Assembly: GCF_014196425.1 (NCBI RefSeq)
Contig: NZ_JACIDR010000003.1
Span: 434,001 to 498,000 of the forward strand
Direction: 5' to 3'
Source of the DNA: Hansschlegelia beijingensis
GTDB lineage: Bacteria > Pseudomonadota > Alphaproteobacteria > Rhizobiales > Methylopilaceae
DNA: 64,000 nucleotides
Part shown: one piece after another, positions 1-8,291 of the stretch
Layout of the letters: every line of letters begins with the position of its first letter
How positions within the stretch are numbered: position 1 is the first letter of the stretch
The notes under the pieces: model-generated
Database searches by the model: none
What the model was told of the DNA's origin: nothing
The model's input: only the letters and a program-made list of their open reading frames with translations
Program-made: the position numbers and the translations under genes

Positions 1-470
1 CGGGCCACCGCATCTGACATTTCAATGCCGGTCGCCCGGCGCCCCACGCGCGGCGGTTTCGCGACGGCCGGGGGGATCGCGCTCCGGTCGCGGGCGGCCC
101 GCAGCCCCTTGCGGGGTCGGTCCCTTTGCGGCCCCGGACCGGGGCTCCCGAAGAAGCCCGAACCCGAAAGGCCATCCCGCGCCTTAAGGCGCTCGAAGGC
201 GCGGCCCCGTCCTAGTGCGGGGCGGGCGATCGCGTCTCGACCGGACGAGGGAAGAAAAACCTCAGCCGGAGAGCCCAGGCCGACGTCCCGAGCCGCGAAG
301 GTCCGGCCTCCGCGCCGCAGGCGCCGCCCTCACATCCCGCGCGAACGGCCGGTCCGGACGCGCCTCCCCGCGGGAGAAGGTCCTTTGAACATGCACGGGG
401 GGAGGGGAGGTGTCAAGGAAAAAAAACCTATAGCTCCTTCGATTTCCCACGGGCCTCGCAACCTGCCTTA
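1..470. other. GC-rich gene-free stretch, nothing recognised
   Basis: No convincing gene is seen. The open frame across about 25-510 has Arg/Pro/Ala-rich composition and no domain, as expected of chance frames in GC-rich DNA. The stretch is full of short GC-rich self-complementary segments, for example a 14-bp palindrome gcgccttaaggcgc near 181-196 and ccccg/cggg arms near 207-224. I looked for tRNA, tmRNA, SRP RNA, RNase P RNA and rRNA signatures and found none. Base composition shifts sharply to AT-richer sequence near 410-430, which I read as the left edge of the island carrying the next gene. Confidence 0.5.
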
Positions 471-3400
471 TCAGTGCTCTGCGGATGAATTGCCTTGCTC
501 TCGGAAATAGTCAGACTCCTCCATGCTCCTAAGAACGCCGTTTACTGCCTTGGCGCCAGGAGCATCTTTCCGTAGTTCACGCTTAGCTTGTATCAGTGCA
601 ATTAACCGTTTTAGGTCTTGCCTTTCTCTTAGAGAGTTCACGCCTGTCTGGAGTTGATCGAAAGTGACGAAGAGCATGGCTCTCATATAGAAGCTATTCC
701 GGTTTGTGTCAGTTATAACGGACTCGGCTATTCGTGGCCAATCATTTGCTTTCGACCGTAATATAAGCGCGTATTTCAAGAGGAGCGAAAATCCCACATC
801 TTTTCCATCCTCGACGATTTTCTTGAACGCCTCCGAAAGTTTTCTAGTGCCAATGTCATCTATTGCTTTCGAGGTGATGGTATTCGGGGTCGCGCACACG
901 ACCTCGTAAATACGTTCATCTATCCCAACGCTTTCTTCAAAGTTCATTTCATTTAAGAAAGCGATTCCGTTCCAAGCAAATATACGACTAGTCGCAATTA
1001 CCGGAGAGAAGAAAAGCGCTATCTGGAATACCGCTTCATAGCTCTCAAGCACACACTCAACCGCAGTTCGTTTTGCGTGCCCTGAGACGTAGCTGCTATT
1101 TACCAGAGCGTCAATCAGCGCACGCTGCATTCGTGCGAGAGCCTGCTTCATCCGGTCAAACCGCCGAATGACAACAGTTTGGTCATGAGTTCGTCTCTCA
1201 GACAGCAAAGATCGCTTTACGTTATCAATTTCGGAGGCGGAAGTGGGGCCGGCTTCTATCGCTCGATTTATTGGATCCCAAAGCGCTCTCTCCTCCGACG
1301 TATTAATCGGCCACTGAAAATCGAGAAGGGGATCAAACCGCTCATCGAAATAACGATCTTTAAATTCATCGAGAGATGATCTGAGCTTGTGTGTTAGATC
1401 AACTATTAGCTCTGTGCTATCTACGCTCGTTCCGGAAATTACATCAACAAGCCCATCTGTATCCATATGAGAATCGGACCGCAAAAAGTCTGCGAGCAAA
1501 GCAGGGCGATCTGAAACATGGCGACCGAGAAAATAACTGTAGAACAGCCGATACCTAAATCCGTACGTAGATTCGACACTACATAATATCTTTGAATCAA
1601 GGAGCTCAGTTAAGATGGCTAAAGAATCGAACTGAATTAGTGCCTCATTCATCCATTCTTCACAGAATGCCGACCACTCAGCTTTGGTGAACAGTGACTT
1701 CTGCTGAGAAAACAAACGGAATACAAACGACCCGACAAGGTCTATCTTATTCCGCGAGTTGAATGAATCGATATAGTCATTACTTGGACGCGTTAGCACC
1801 TGCTGTATGTATCTCTCCATAATTTGGACTCTATTTAAGGGCTGGAAATCACCTTCCTTGTACAATATCGTTATGTACATTATCACGTTCGTGGGCGTGA
1901 GAGGGATGCAGAGACTTAGCAGGTCTGAGTAGACGCGATCAACCACGGATGAGATGATGTTGCTGTCGCTCGTCTCAAACACCGACGCTGTTAGCGTGCG
2001 GATATCTTGCCGGTGAAGCCCTTCAAGTTCCGCAAGCTCAAGCTCAAAGGGAAAATCCGGATCTCGCAACATTGACTCGTCCCCAGTTCGAAATGAATGG
2101 GAAACTAAAATAAACCGGCTAAAAATACTCAGGCCGTGAAGTTCCCGAATTAGCCTCTCATGTCTTTCGATAGAGAAATTGTCGAGGATAAGTACGGCTC
2201 CTGGCGGAGTCTTGGACCCGTTGAATTCTTTCATTAATTTAGCTTGGTAGGCAGGCAATGAATTAGCGTCTTTGACAAGGCAAAACGATCCTGAATTAGT
2301 CAGGTCAAGTCGAAGGCGCCGACACAGCGTAGTAGCGCCATGCTCGGGTCGGCAAGATATCAGGTATGACGTTTTGCCTCCCACGACTTCAGACAACAGG
2401 ATGGGGATCGGGTGCTGATTTGTTTCATATTGTGATGCGTTCATTGGTTTGGTAAGGCGCGGATCAACATACAAGGGGCGGCCGGATCTCGTCATGAGGA
2501 GATCGTCGCCCAGATCCCTTAGATCATGCGCAGCAAGGGGGGCATTGGCGGGCAGCCTACCTGAGTTTGTGAAAGGGGAGCTTTCCGCTGGTGCGTCGGT
2601 GGCGCCGGGGGCAATATGTGGAGCGTAGATGCCTGTATTTGAGAGGAGAAGCTCAAGTAATGGCTGCAGACTTTCGTGAGACGAGAAGCCAGTGAGGGCA
2701 TCCTTATTTAACGCATAAAATATGGGTGAAATACGATATTTCCGCATAAACTGTTCGCGTATGAGAGGTGTGGTAGGTTGATCCGTTGGTCGTCCAATGA
2801 ACGCAAAATGCCGCTGACCAGTCTGCGCAGAACGCATTGAACCCTCTGCTAGACGACTTAAAAACGGATCGTTAAAGCTAAAGCCGATAAAAAGAACCTG
2901 CCGTGATGCTAACAGGTGCCTAATAAAGTTCGTGTTGTGGCTATCGCTATAGAATTGATCATAATCATCGGAGGTGAGCATCATACCATCGGGATCGGCA
3001 GCAGTGCCATGCCAGTGCAAAACTGTTGTACGTTCAGTGGAGAATACGTCGCCTTGCGTCCATCTAGCCAGCTCGGAGCGATCAGTGGCACGGGCCTGGA
3101 AGGCGGATTTCTGACAGGAGGCCGCGTAGGCCACCTCTAGGCCATCGTCGTAATTAGTCGTTATAAAAGCCGACGTCGGTAGCTTGCATAAATTGCTATG
3201 GGACGCCGTGTAATGAGCGTTACTGTTGCGGAAGATGTCCGCTATGAAAGATCGGAAGACGCTCTTGGTCATTCGCCTTTCTAGGGTCGAAGCAAGCTCA
3301 AGAGGATCGGATATAATCTGCGAGCGGCATAAGGCGACCTCACCGATATCTGTAATGAAGCCATCTAGCTGAGCTTTTTCGAGGAGCTTAGACAATAGTG

Positions 3401-3551
3401 AAGGCCACGTTGGGTATGCTGGCGCGCTTGCCCCAGCTCCAACGAACGGAACGATCTTGGAGCTGCGCATCTCATTCGATAACGCCGTAAACGCCTGAAT
3501 ATTTCCCGGGAAGGCGTCTTCGCGAAGTAACGACTCATCTGCCAGCGGCAA
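471..3551 (-). CDS. SIR2-domain / STAND-like NTPase protein (probable anti-phage defence)
   Basis: This is a 1026-residue protein. The N-terminal third (about residues 30-290) is a SIR2-like domain: the FVGAGAS nucleotide loop near residue 36, TTNYDD near 130 with the catalytic-type Asn, HWHG near 178 with the catalytic-type His, and GFSFNDP near 220. Such domains in prokaryotic defence proteins degrade NAD+. A P-loop-like segment CRPEHGATTLCRRL lies near residue 400, followed by LILDN near 454, and then a long alpha-helical part. The layout resembles STAND/NLR-like defence ATPases, but the Walker A lysine is not obvious (GATT instead of GKT/S). The start is TTG at 3551, preceded by GGAG 6 nt upstream. 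The gene stands alone and is visibly AT-richer than all its neighbours, which suggests horizontal acquisition. The defence role is inferred from domains; the NADase residues are seen. Confidence 0.75.
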   Translation of the reverse strand: MPLADESLLREDAFPGNIQAFTALSNEMRSSKIVPFVGAGASAPAYPTWPSLLSKLLEKAQLDGFITDIGEVALCRSQIISDPLELASTLERRMTKSVFRSFIADIFRNSNAHYTASHSNLCKLPTSAFITTNYDDGLEVAYAASCQKSAFQARATDRSELARWTQGDVFSTERTTVLHWHGTAADPDGMMLTSDDYDQFYSDSHNTNFIRHLLASRQVLFIGFSFNDPFLSRLAEGSMRSAQTGQRHFAFIGRPTDQPTTPLIREQFMRKYRISPIFYALNKDALTGFSSHESLQPLLELLLSNTGIYAPHIAPGATDAPAESSPFTNSGRLPANAPLAAHDLRDLGDDLLMTRSGRPLYVDPRLTKPMNASQYETNQHPIPILLSEVVGGKTSYLISCRPEHGATTLCRRLRLDLTNSGSFCLVKDANSLPAYQAKLMKEFNGSKTPPGAVLILDNFSIERHERLIRELHGLSIFSRFILVSHSFRTGDESMLRDPDFPFELELAELEGLHRQDIRTLTASVFETSDSNIISSVVDRVYSDLLSLCIPLTPTNVIMYITILYKEGDFQPLNRVQIMERYIQQVLTRPSNDYIDSFNSRNKIDLVGSFVFRLFSQQKSLFTKAEWSAFCEEWMNEALIQFDSLAILTELLDSKILCSVESTYGFRYRLFYSYFLGRHVSDRPALLADFLRSDSHMDTDGLVDVISGTSVDSTELIVDLTHKLRSSLDEFKDRYFDERFDPLLDFQWPINTSEERALWDPINRAIEAGPTSASEIDNVKRSLLSERRTHDQTVVIRRFDRMKQALARMQRALIDALVNSSYVSGHAKRTAVECVLESYEAVFQIALFFSPVIATSRIFAWNGIAFLNEMNFEESVGIDERIYEVVCATPNTITSKAIDDIGTRKLSEAFKKIVEDGKDVGFSLLLKYALILRSKANDWPRIAESVITDTNRNSFYMRAMLFVTFDQLQTGVNSLRERQDLKRLIALIQAKRELRKDAPGAKAVNGVLRSMEESDYFREQGNSSAEH

Positions 3552-3943
3552 GGGAAGCTCCGTCGATATGGGGTTCTTTCGGGTGTCAGAACGGCAGGAG
3601 AATGTGAATCGCGCAGGGCATATTGGTCAACTGACATTAGCCGACGGAGCTTCGTAGTTCCATGTCAGGGCCGCTGGCAAAGCCGGATATTCCAGCTGGT
3701 TGATGCAAGCAGGGTCGCCGATCGTCGAAACTTCCGCAGCAGAAAGCGATTGCGCGAAGCGCAATTGACGACGGGCAATTTGCCCGGACAAATCAAGGCT
3801 TGGATGGCTGCGCCTCTTCGATGCAACGTCTTCGTGTGTCGTTCGCCTTGTCGCTCCCCCGGAACCCTCCCCAGCCTCCCGCGTTTTCTCCCCCGAAGGG
3901 CACAGACGCTGAGCGGGCCCATGGGCCCGCCGGGAGGACTTAT
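3552..3943. other. Gene-free spacer with several inverted repeats
   Basis: Non-coding spacer between the SIR2 gene (minus) and the small secreted protein (plus). Besides the 12-bp repeat annotated separately it holds attgcgc-gaa-gcgcaat (3749-3765), cgggcaa-t-ttgcccg (3772-3786) and a perfect 18-bp palindrome gcgggcccatgggcccgc (3913-3930). A TTGACC hexamer on the minus strand (near 3625) could be a -35 element for the SIR2 gene, but its -10 partner is weak. The AT-rich composition ends near 3660, marking the likely right edge of the island. No tRNA or integrase is seen at either edge. Confidence 0.5.
3554..3653 (-). promoter_or_regulatory. 12-bp inverted repeat that includes the SIR2 gene Shine-Dalgarno
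   Basis: gaagctccgtcg at 3554-3565 is the exact reverse complement of cgacggagcttc at 3642-3653. Read on the minus strand, the arm next to the gene contains the GGAG ribosome binding site of the TTG start at 3551. If transcription starts upstream of 3653, the two arms could pair in the mRNA and hide the ribosome binding site. If it starts between them, the repeat could instead be a split operator. The match is seen; either mechanism is inference. Confidence 0.5.
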
Positions 3944-4240
3944 ATGACGCTGAAGAACACCGACATGCTTGGCCGCATGAAGCTGCTCGGCCCCGCGGCG
4001 GTCGTGGCGGCCGCGCTGGCGGCGAGCGGCGCCGCGCAGGCGCAGACCACCACCATCACCACCGACACGCCCTCGGTGTCGACCGAGCGCCAGACCACCA
4101 TCCGCACCGACGACGCCGCGGCGGTCGAGAAGCGCAAGACCGTCACCGAGCACAGCGACGGCTCCGTCACCAAGAAGACGACCACCACCAAGGTCGACGA
4201 GCCGGACACGACCACGCGCACCACGATCGAGGCGCGCTGA
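3944..4240 (+). CDS. Small Thr-rich secreted protein, function unknown
   Basis: This 98-residue protein has an N-terminal signal peptide (hydrophobic stretch around residues 13-28, likely cleavage after AQA). The mature part is low-complexity, dominated by Thr, Lys, Asp, Glu and Val, with runs such as TTTITTDTPSV and KKTTTTKVDE. The ATG at 3944 is chosen because gggagg lies 6 nt upstream; longer upstream frames lack a ribosome binding site. A strong intrinsic terminator follows directly, so it is a single-gene transcript. No family is recognised; an envelope-associated or structural role is possible but unsupported. Confidence 0.65.
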   Translation: MTLKNTDMLGRMKLLGPAAVVAAALAASGAAQAQTTTITTDTPSVSTERQTTIRTDDAAAVEKRKTVTEHSDGSVTKKTTTTKVDEPDTTTRTTIEAR

Positions 4241-4266
4241 TCTTTTCGTCCCAAGGAGAGCTGAAG

Positions 4267-4292
4267 ACGGCGGCCCACGGGCCGCCGTTTTT
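4267..4292 (+). terminator. Rho-independent terminator
   Basis: A GC-rich inverted repeat, acggcggcc (4267-4275) and ggccgccgt (4280-4288), has a 4-nt loop and is followed at once by a run of five T (4288-4292). It lies 27 nt after the stop of the small secreted protein and separates that gene from the nik-ure block. Confidence 0.85.
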
Positions 4293-4394
4293 CGTTTCGC
4301 AGCCGTCGAAGCTTTGCCGACGCGGGCGCGGGGGCTGGTCGGCGCCGGCCGGCGCGTCAGATGGTAGTATTGGTCTCGTCGCTGGAGTCTCGCG

Positions 4395-5171
4395 GTGGCC
4401 GGTTTCGCCTCGTTCACGCGCTGCGCCGCTTGGCTCCTGCTCGGCTCCGCGCCGGCCTTCGCGCATTTCCAGGAGATCATCCCTTCAGCCGACGTGCTGC
4501 CCGACGGCGGCGGCGTCACGGTCGACATGATCTTCACGCACCCCTTCGAGCGCGGCCCGACGATGGAGATGAAGCGCCCCCTCCGGGCGGGGGTGCTCAA
4601 GGACGGCAGGAAGCTCGATCTTACGTCGTCGCTGACCCAAAAAACCGTGGGCGGCGCGACCGGCTGGACGCTCGCGCATGAGATGGGCGAGCCGGGCGTC
4701 GCCATCTTCTATGTCGAGCCGGAACCCTATTTCGAGCCCGCCGAGAACAAGCAGATCGTCCACTACGCCAAGGTGATCGTCGACGGCTTCGCCTCCGGCG
4801 AGGGCTGGGACGCGCTGGTCGGCCTGCCGGTCGAGATCCGCCCGCTGACGCGGCCGACGGGGCTGTGGACCGGGAACCAGTTTTCCGGCGTCGTGCTGAA
4901 GGACGGAAGGCCGGCGCCCTTCGCCGAGATCGAGGTCGAGTTCATCAACGACGGCTCGGTGAAGGCGCCGAACGACGCCTTCGTCACCCAGGTGCTGAAG
5001 GCCGACGCCAACGGCGCGTTCTCCTACACGATGCCGCGCGGCGGCTGGTGGGGCTTCGCGGCGCTGATCGAGGGCGACGCGCCCGGCCGGTCGCCCGACG
5101 GCCGCGAGGTCGCGGTGGAGGAGGGCGGCCTCATCTGGGTCAAGGCGACCGACATGCCCGGCGCGCGGTGA
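4395..5171 (+). CDS. nikK: NikK, DUF4198-type periplasmic component of nickel uptake
   Basis: A 258-residue DUF4198-family protein with a signal peptide (cleavage near FAHF). The mature protein begins with the AHFQEIIPS motif typical of NikK/CbtJ-like accessory proteins of metal ECF transporters. The C-terminal half has a beta-sandwich look ([36 protein letters not shown]). In Brucella and relatives nikKMLQO supplies nickel to urease, and here nikMLQO follows at once. The start is GTG at 4395, with ggag 7 nt upstream. The exact role of NikK, extracytoplasmic Ni capture or delivery to NikM, is inferred from the family. Confidence 0.8.
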   Translation: MAGFASFTRCAAWLLLGSAPAFAHFQEIIPSADVLPDGGGVTVDMIFTHPFERGPTMEMKRPLRAGVLKDGRKLDLTSSLTQKTVGGATGWTLAHEMGEPGVAIFYVEPEPYFEPAENKQIVHYAKVIVDGFASGEGWDALVGLPVEIRPLTRPTGLWTGNQFSGVVLKDGRPAPFAEIEVEFINDGSVKAPNDAFVTQVLKADANGAFSYTMPRGGWWGFAALIEGDAPGRSPDGREVAVEEGGLIWVKATDMPGAR

Positions 5172-5179
5172 GGCGGCCC

Positions 5180-5788
5180 GTGGCGCACATCCCCGACGGC
5201 CTGCTCTCCGCGCCCGTGCTGGTCTCGGGCGCGGTCGCGGCCGTCGTGGGGGTGGGGCTCGGTCTGCGGCGCCTCGACGAGCGGCTCATTCCGCGCGCCG
5301 GCATTCTCGCCGCGGCGCTGTTCGTCGGCTCGCTGGTGGCGATCCCGGTCGGGCCGACCAGCGTGCATGTCCTGCTGAGCGGGCTGATGGGCCTGATGCT
5401 CGGCGTCGCGGCCTTCCCGGCGGTGTTCGTCATGCTGCTGCTGCAGGCGCTGCTGTTCGGTTTCGGCGGCCTGACGACGCTCGGCGTCAACACCGTCAAC
5501 ATCGCCCTGCCGGGGGTGGCGTTCGCGGCGCTGCTCGGGCCGATGATCCGGCGCGCCGACAACGGGCGGGCCGCGCTCGCGGGCCTGCTCGGCGCGCTCT
5601 CGGTCGCCGGAACCGGCGGGCTCGTCGCCCTGTCGCTCGCGCTGTCCTCCTCGGACTACACGCCGGTCGCGAGCGTGCTGCTCGCCACCTATGCGCCGCT
5701 GATGATCGGCGAGGCCTTCGTCACCGCCACCATCGTGGCGTTCCTCGGCCGCGTGCGGCCCGCCGCGCTGCAGCCCGCAGCCTCATGA
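5180..5788 (+). CDS. nikM: NikM, substrate-specificity membrane subunit of nickel ECF transporter
   Basis: A 202-residue CbiM/NikM-family integral membrane protein. It begins M-A-HIPDG, the signature N-terminus of the family, in which the N-terminal amine and the nearby His bind Ni2+ or Co2+; the second metal-region His is in TSVHVLLSGLMG near residue 60. Several hydrophobic helices fill the rest. The GTG at 5180 has gtgagg 6 nt upstream; an in-frame GTG at 5168, overlapping the nikK stop, would put four residues ahead of Ala-His and is less likely. The downstream urease genes suggest nickel rather than cobalt. Confidence 0.82.
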   Translation: MAHIPDGLLSAPVLVSGAVAAVVGVGLGLRRLDERLIPRAGILAAALFVGSLVAIPVGPTSVHVLLSGLMGLMLGVAAFPAVFVMLLLQALLFGFGGLTTLGVNTVNIALPGVAFAALLGPMIRRADNGRAALAGLLGALSVAGTGGLVALSLALSSSDYTPVASVLLATYAPLMIGEAFVTATIVAFLGRVRPAALQPAAS

Positions 5789-6342
5789 AACGCCTCGCCG
5801 CAGCGTTGCTGATCGCTGCGGCGACCGCCACGCCCGCGGCGGCCCACAAGCTGCGGGTGTTCGCGACCGTCGAGGGCGGGAGCGTGCGGGGCTACGCCTT
5901 CTTCGTCGGCGGCGGCCGGCCGGAGGGCAGCGCCTGGGCGGCGAAGGGCGGCGCGGGCGAACTCATCGCCTCCGGCGCGACCGACGCCGAGGGCCGCTTC
6001 GCCTTCGCGCTTGCGGACGCGGCGCCGGGCGACGTGACCGTGACGGTCGACACCCATGAGGGCCACGTCGCCTCCGCGACGCTGTCGGCGCGCAGGTTTT
6101 CCGGAACGGCCGCCGTCGCGGCGCCGGAGCCGGACGCGGCCACGGAGACGTCCGCCGCGGCGCGCGACGACGCCAGGCTCGCCGGCCTCGTGGCCGCCGC
6201 GGTGCAGAGGGAGATCGAGCCGCTTCTGGAGCGGCTGGAGGCGATGGACGCGCGGCTCCGCTACACCGACATGCTGTCCGGGGTGTTCCTGATCATCGGG
6301 CTCGCCGGCATCGGTCTGTGGGCGCGGCGGAGGCGCAGCTGA
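5785..6342 (+). CDS. nikL: NikL, membrane-anchored extracytoplasmic subunit of nickel transporter
   Basis: 185 residues: signal peptide (cleavage after AAAH or just before), a beta-sandwich-like extracytoplasmic domain (RVFATVEGGSVRGYAFFVGGG, ATDAEGRFAFAL), an Ala/Glu-rich linker, a short helical segment, and a C-terminal transmembrane helix (SGVFLIIGLAGIGLWA) ending in RRRRS. This matches NikL, which bridges NikM and the energising module in nikKMLQO systems. The start overlaps the nikM stop by 4 nt (ATGA), indicating translational coupling. Confidence 0.75.
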   Translation: MKRLAAALLIAAATATPAAAHKLRVFATVEGGSVRGYAFFVGGGRPEGSAWAAKGGAGELIASGATDAEGRFAFALADAAPGDVTVTVDTHEGHVASATLSARRFSGTAAVAAPEPDAATETSAAARDDARLAGLVAAAVQREIEPLLERLEAMDARLRYTDMLSGVFLIIGLAGIGLWARRRRS

Positions 6343-6344
6343 CC

Positions 6345-7052
6345 ATGCCGGACGATCCGCGGCTGCGCCTCGTCGCCGCGCTGGTCGCCGTCTCGGCGAT
6401 CTCGCTGCTGCGCACCGTGCCGGTCGCGGCGGCCGCCTTCGCGCTCGCGGCGCTGGCGACCGCGCTGCGGCGGCCGGAGCCGCGCTTCTGGCGCCGGCTG
6501 CTGCATGTCGAGATGTTCGTGCTGCTGCTGTTCGTGACGCTCCCCTTCACGGTGGCCGGGCCCGCCGTCGCCACGCTCGGGCCCTTCACGGTGAGCGGCG
6601 CCGGCCTGTGGCGCGCCACGCTGGTCGCGCTCAAGGTGTCGGCCTCCGTGCTGCTGCTGCGGGTGCTGCTCGGCGACCTGGAGCCGGAGCGGCTCGGCGC
6701 GGTGCTGCGGGCGCTGCTCGTGCCGGAGCGGCTCGCCCATCTGTTCGTGATGACCGCCCGCTATGTCGCGCTGATCCGCGACGAGGCGCGCCGCCTGATG
6801 GACGCCATGCGCGCGCGCAGCTTCCGGCCCCGCTCCAGCCGCCACACCTGGCGCAGCTATGGCAATCTTCTCGGCATGATCCTGGTGCGCGCGCTCGAAC
6901 GGGCGGAGCGCGTGCAGGAGGCGATGCTCTGCCGCGGCTATGCGGGGCGCTATCGCAGCCTGCCGCTCGACGCGCCGCAGGCCCGCGACTGGGCCTGCTT
7001 CGCGCTGCTTTCGGGCGCCGCGATCCTCGCAGTGGTGATCGACCGGCTATGA
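6345..7052 (+). CDS. nikQ: NikQ, energy-coupling transmembrane (T) subunit
   Basis: A 235-residue CbiQ/EcfT-family membrane protein. It has N-terminal hydrophobic helices, then the cytoplasmic coupling helices with two Ala-Arg-type motifs: RSFRPRSS near residue 157 and the later CRGYAGRYRSL. These motifs contact the ATPase dimer. The ATG at 6345 follows the nikL stop by 2 nt; a ggagg lies 11 nt upstream. An in-frame GTG at 6318 would lengthen the protein into nikL and is not preferred. It couples NikO ATP hydrolysis to NikM. Confidence 0.8.
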   Translation: MPDDPRLRLVAALVAVSAISLLRTVPVAAAAFALAALATALRRPEPRFWRRLLHVEMFVLLLFVTLPFTVAGPAVATLGPFTVSGAGLWRATLVALKVSASVLLLRVLLGDLEPERLGAVLRALLVPERLAHLFVMTARYVALIRDEARRLMDAMRARSFRPRSSRHTWRSYGNLLGMILVRALERAERVQEAMLCRGYAGRYRSLPLDAPQARDWACFALLSGAAILAVVIDRL

Positions 7053-7780
7053 ACCCGCTTCTCGAACTGACCGGTCTGACGGTCTTGCGCGACGGACGCC
7101 CGGTGCTGAGCGGGGTCGACCTGACGCTGCGGCCCGGCGAGCGGGTCGCGCTGGTCGGGCCCAACGGCGCCGGGAAGACCACCCTGCTGCGCGCCATCAT
7201 CGGGCTGGAGCCGGCGGCGGCGGGCCGGATCCGCCTGTTCGGCGAGGAGTGCGCGACCGAGCCGGCGTTCCGCAAGTTCCGCCCGCGCATCGGCTTCCTG
7301 TTCCAGGACAGCGACGACCAGCTGTTCTGCCCAACCGTGGTCGAGGACGTCGCCTTCGGGCCGCTCAATCTCGGTCTCGGCGCCGCGGAGGCGGAACGGC
7401 AGGCGATCGCGACGCTCGAGGAGCTGGGCATCGGCCATCTCGCCCAGCGCGTCACGCACCGTCTGTCCGGCGGAGAGAAGCGCCTCGTGTGCCTCGCGGG
7501 CCTGCTCGCAATGAAGCCGGACGTGATGATGCTCGACGAGCCGACCAACGGCGTCGACGACGAGCATGGCCGCCAGTTGCGGCAGGCGCTTCTCGATTGC
7601 CCGGCGGCGCTGCTGCTCGTGTCCCACGATTCACAGTTCGTGGGGGGACTGGCGACCCGGGCGATGATCATCCGGCAGGGTCGGCTGCTGCGCGCGGAGA
7701 TCCACGACCACCCGCACGTGCACCAGCATTTTCACATACACCTGGCCCATGATGCGCGCGGCGGCGCAGAAGATAATTGA
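7049..7780 (+). CDS. nikO: NikO, ATP-binding subunit of nickel ECF transporter, His-rich tail
   Basis: A 243-residue ABC ATPase of the CbiO/EcfA type: Walker A GPNGAGKTT near residue 37, Q-loop FQDSDDQLF, signature LSGGEK, Walker B VMMLDEP, and switch His in SHD. The C-terminus carries a His-rich tail (HDHPHVHQHFHIHLAHD), which probably binds cytoplasmic Ni2+; such a tail is not needed for ATPase function. The start overlaps the nikQ stop (ATGA). The stop codon overlaps an FNR/FixK-type box, so ureA may have its own promoter as well as read-through. Confidence 0.85.
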   Translation: MNPLLELTGLTVLRDGRPVLSGVDLTLRPGERVALVGPNGAGKTTLLRAIIGLEPAAAGRIRLFGEECATEPAFRKFRPRIGFLFQDSDDQLFCPTVVEDVAFGPLNLGLGAAEAERQAIATLEELGIGHLAQRVTHRLSGGEKRLVCLAGLLAMKPDVMMLDEPTNGVDDEHGRQLRQALLDCPAALLLVSHDSQFVGGLATRAMIIRQGRLLRAEIHDHPHVHQHFHIHLAHDARGGAEDN

Positions 7781-7790
7781 TCTAAGTCAA
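7777..7790 (+). promoter_or_regulatory. FNR/FixK-type (anaerobox-like) dyad upstream of ureA
   Basis: The sequence ttgatctaagtcaa has the TTGA-N6-TCAA architecture of CRP/FNR-family sites (FNR, FixK, FnrN). It straddles the nikO stop codon. A good -10 hexamer, tacaat, lies at 7845-7850; a start near 7857 would put the box centre at about -73, close to a class I activator position. The -35 region (ctggat near 7822) is poor, as expected for an activator-dependent promoter. Which regulator binds cannot be told from sequence. Confidence 0.5.
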
Positions 7791-7968
7791 TCGCGAGCCG
7801 TCTTCTTTTTTGCATCTTCGGCTGGATGTTTATTTCGGTCGCGGTACAATATTGCATTGCGGGCGGCCCTGTAGAATACGCCGCCGCCAAGGCTCTACGA
7901 TCCCGCAGTCCGATCCGGCGACGTCGTTTCGGCGGACGCGCAGGGCCGCCTCATCGAGGAAACCGCTC

Positions 7969-8271
7969 ATGCATTTCACGCCACGTGAAATCGACAAGCT
8001 CCTCATCTACACGCTCGCCCAGGTCGCGCAGAGGCGTAAGGACGAGGGATTGAAGCTCAATCATCCCGAAACCGTCTCGCTCATCGCGGTCGCGGCGCTC
8101 GACGGCGCCCGCGCCGGCAAGACCGTCGAGGAGGTGATGGAGCTCGCCGGCAAGGCGATCACCCGCGGCGACGTCATGGAGGGCGTCGTGGAGATGATCC
8201 CTTACGTGCAGGTCGAGGCCGTCTTCACCGACGGCAGTCGCCTCGTCACCGTGCACAACCCCATCAAGTAG
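7969..8271 (+). CDS. ureA: Urease subunit gamma
   Basis: A 100-residue protein, the normal length of free-standing UreA, starting [23 protein letters not shown] and ending in the conserved VHNPI. The segment [11 protein letters not shown] and the VEGVVEMIP-like stretch are family hallmarks. Gamma packs with the beta and alpha subunits to form the (alpha-beta-gamma) urease core. The ATG at 7969 has cgagga 8 nt upstream; the longer open frame starting in the intergenic region is not used. It is first in ureABC-crcB-crcB-EFGD. Confidence 0.93.
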   Translation: MHFTPREIDKLLIYTLAQVAQRRKDEGLKLNHPETVSLIAVAALDGARAGKTVEEVMELAGKAITRGDVMEGVVEMIPYVQVEAVFTDGSRLVTVHNPIK

Positions 8272-8291
8272 CCGCGCGGGGAGAGGTCAGC

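Noticed and set aside
25-510. 161-codon open frame on the plus strand
   Set aside because: Arg/Pro/Ala-rich, no domain, no ribosome binding site; typical chance frame in GC-rich sequence.
3365-3637. 90-codon minus frame overlapping the start of the SIR2 gene
   Set aside because: Overlaps the real gene in another frame and has no ribosome binding site.
4293-4394. NikR operator or NiCo riboswitch ahead of nikK
   Set aside because: No NikR-like dyad and no NiCo conserved loops seen.
3665-4705. 346-codon minus frame opposite the small secreted protein and nikK
   Set aside because: Low-complexity antisense of two supported genes.
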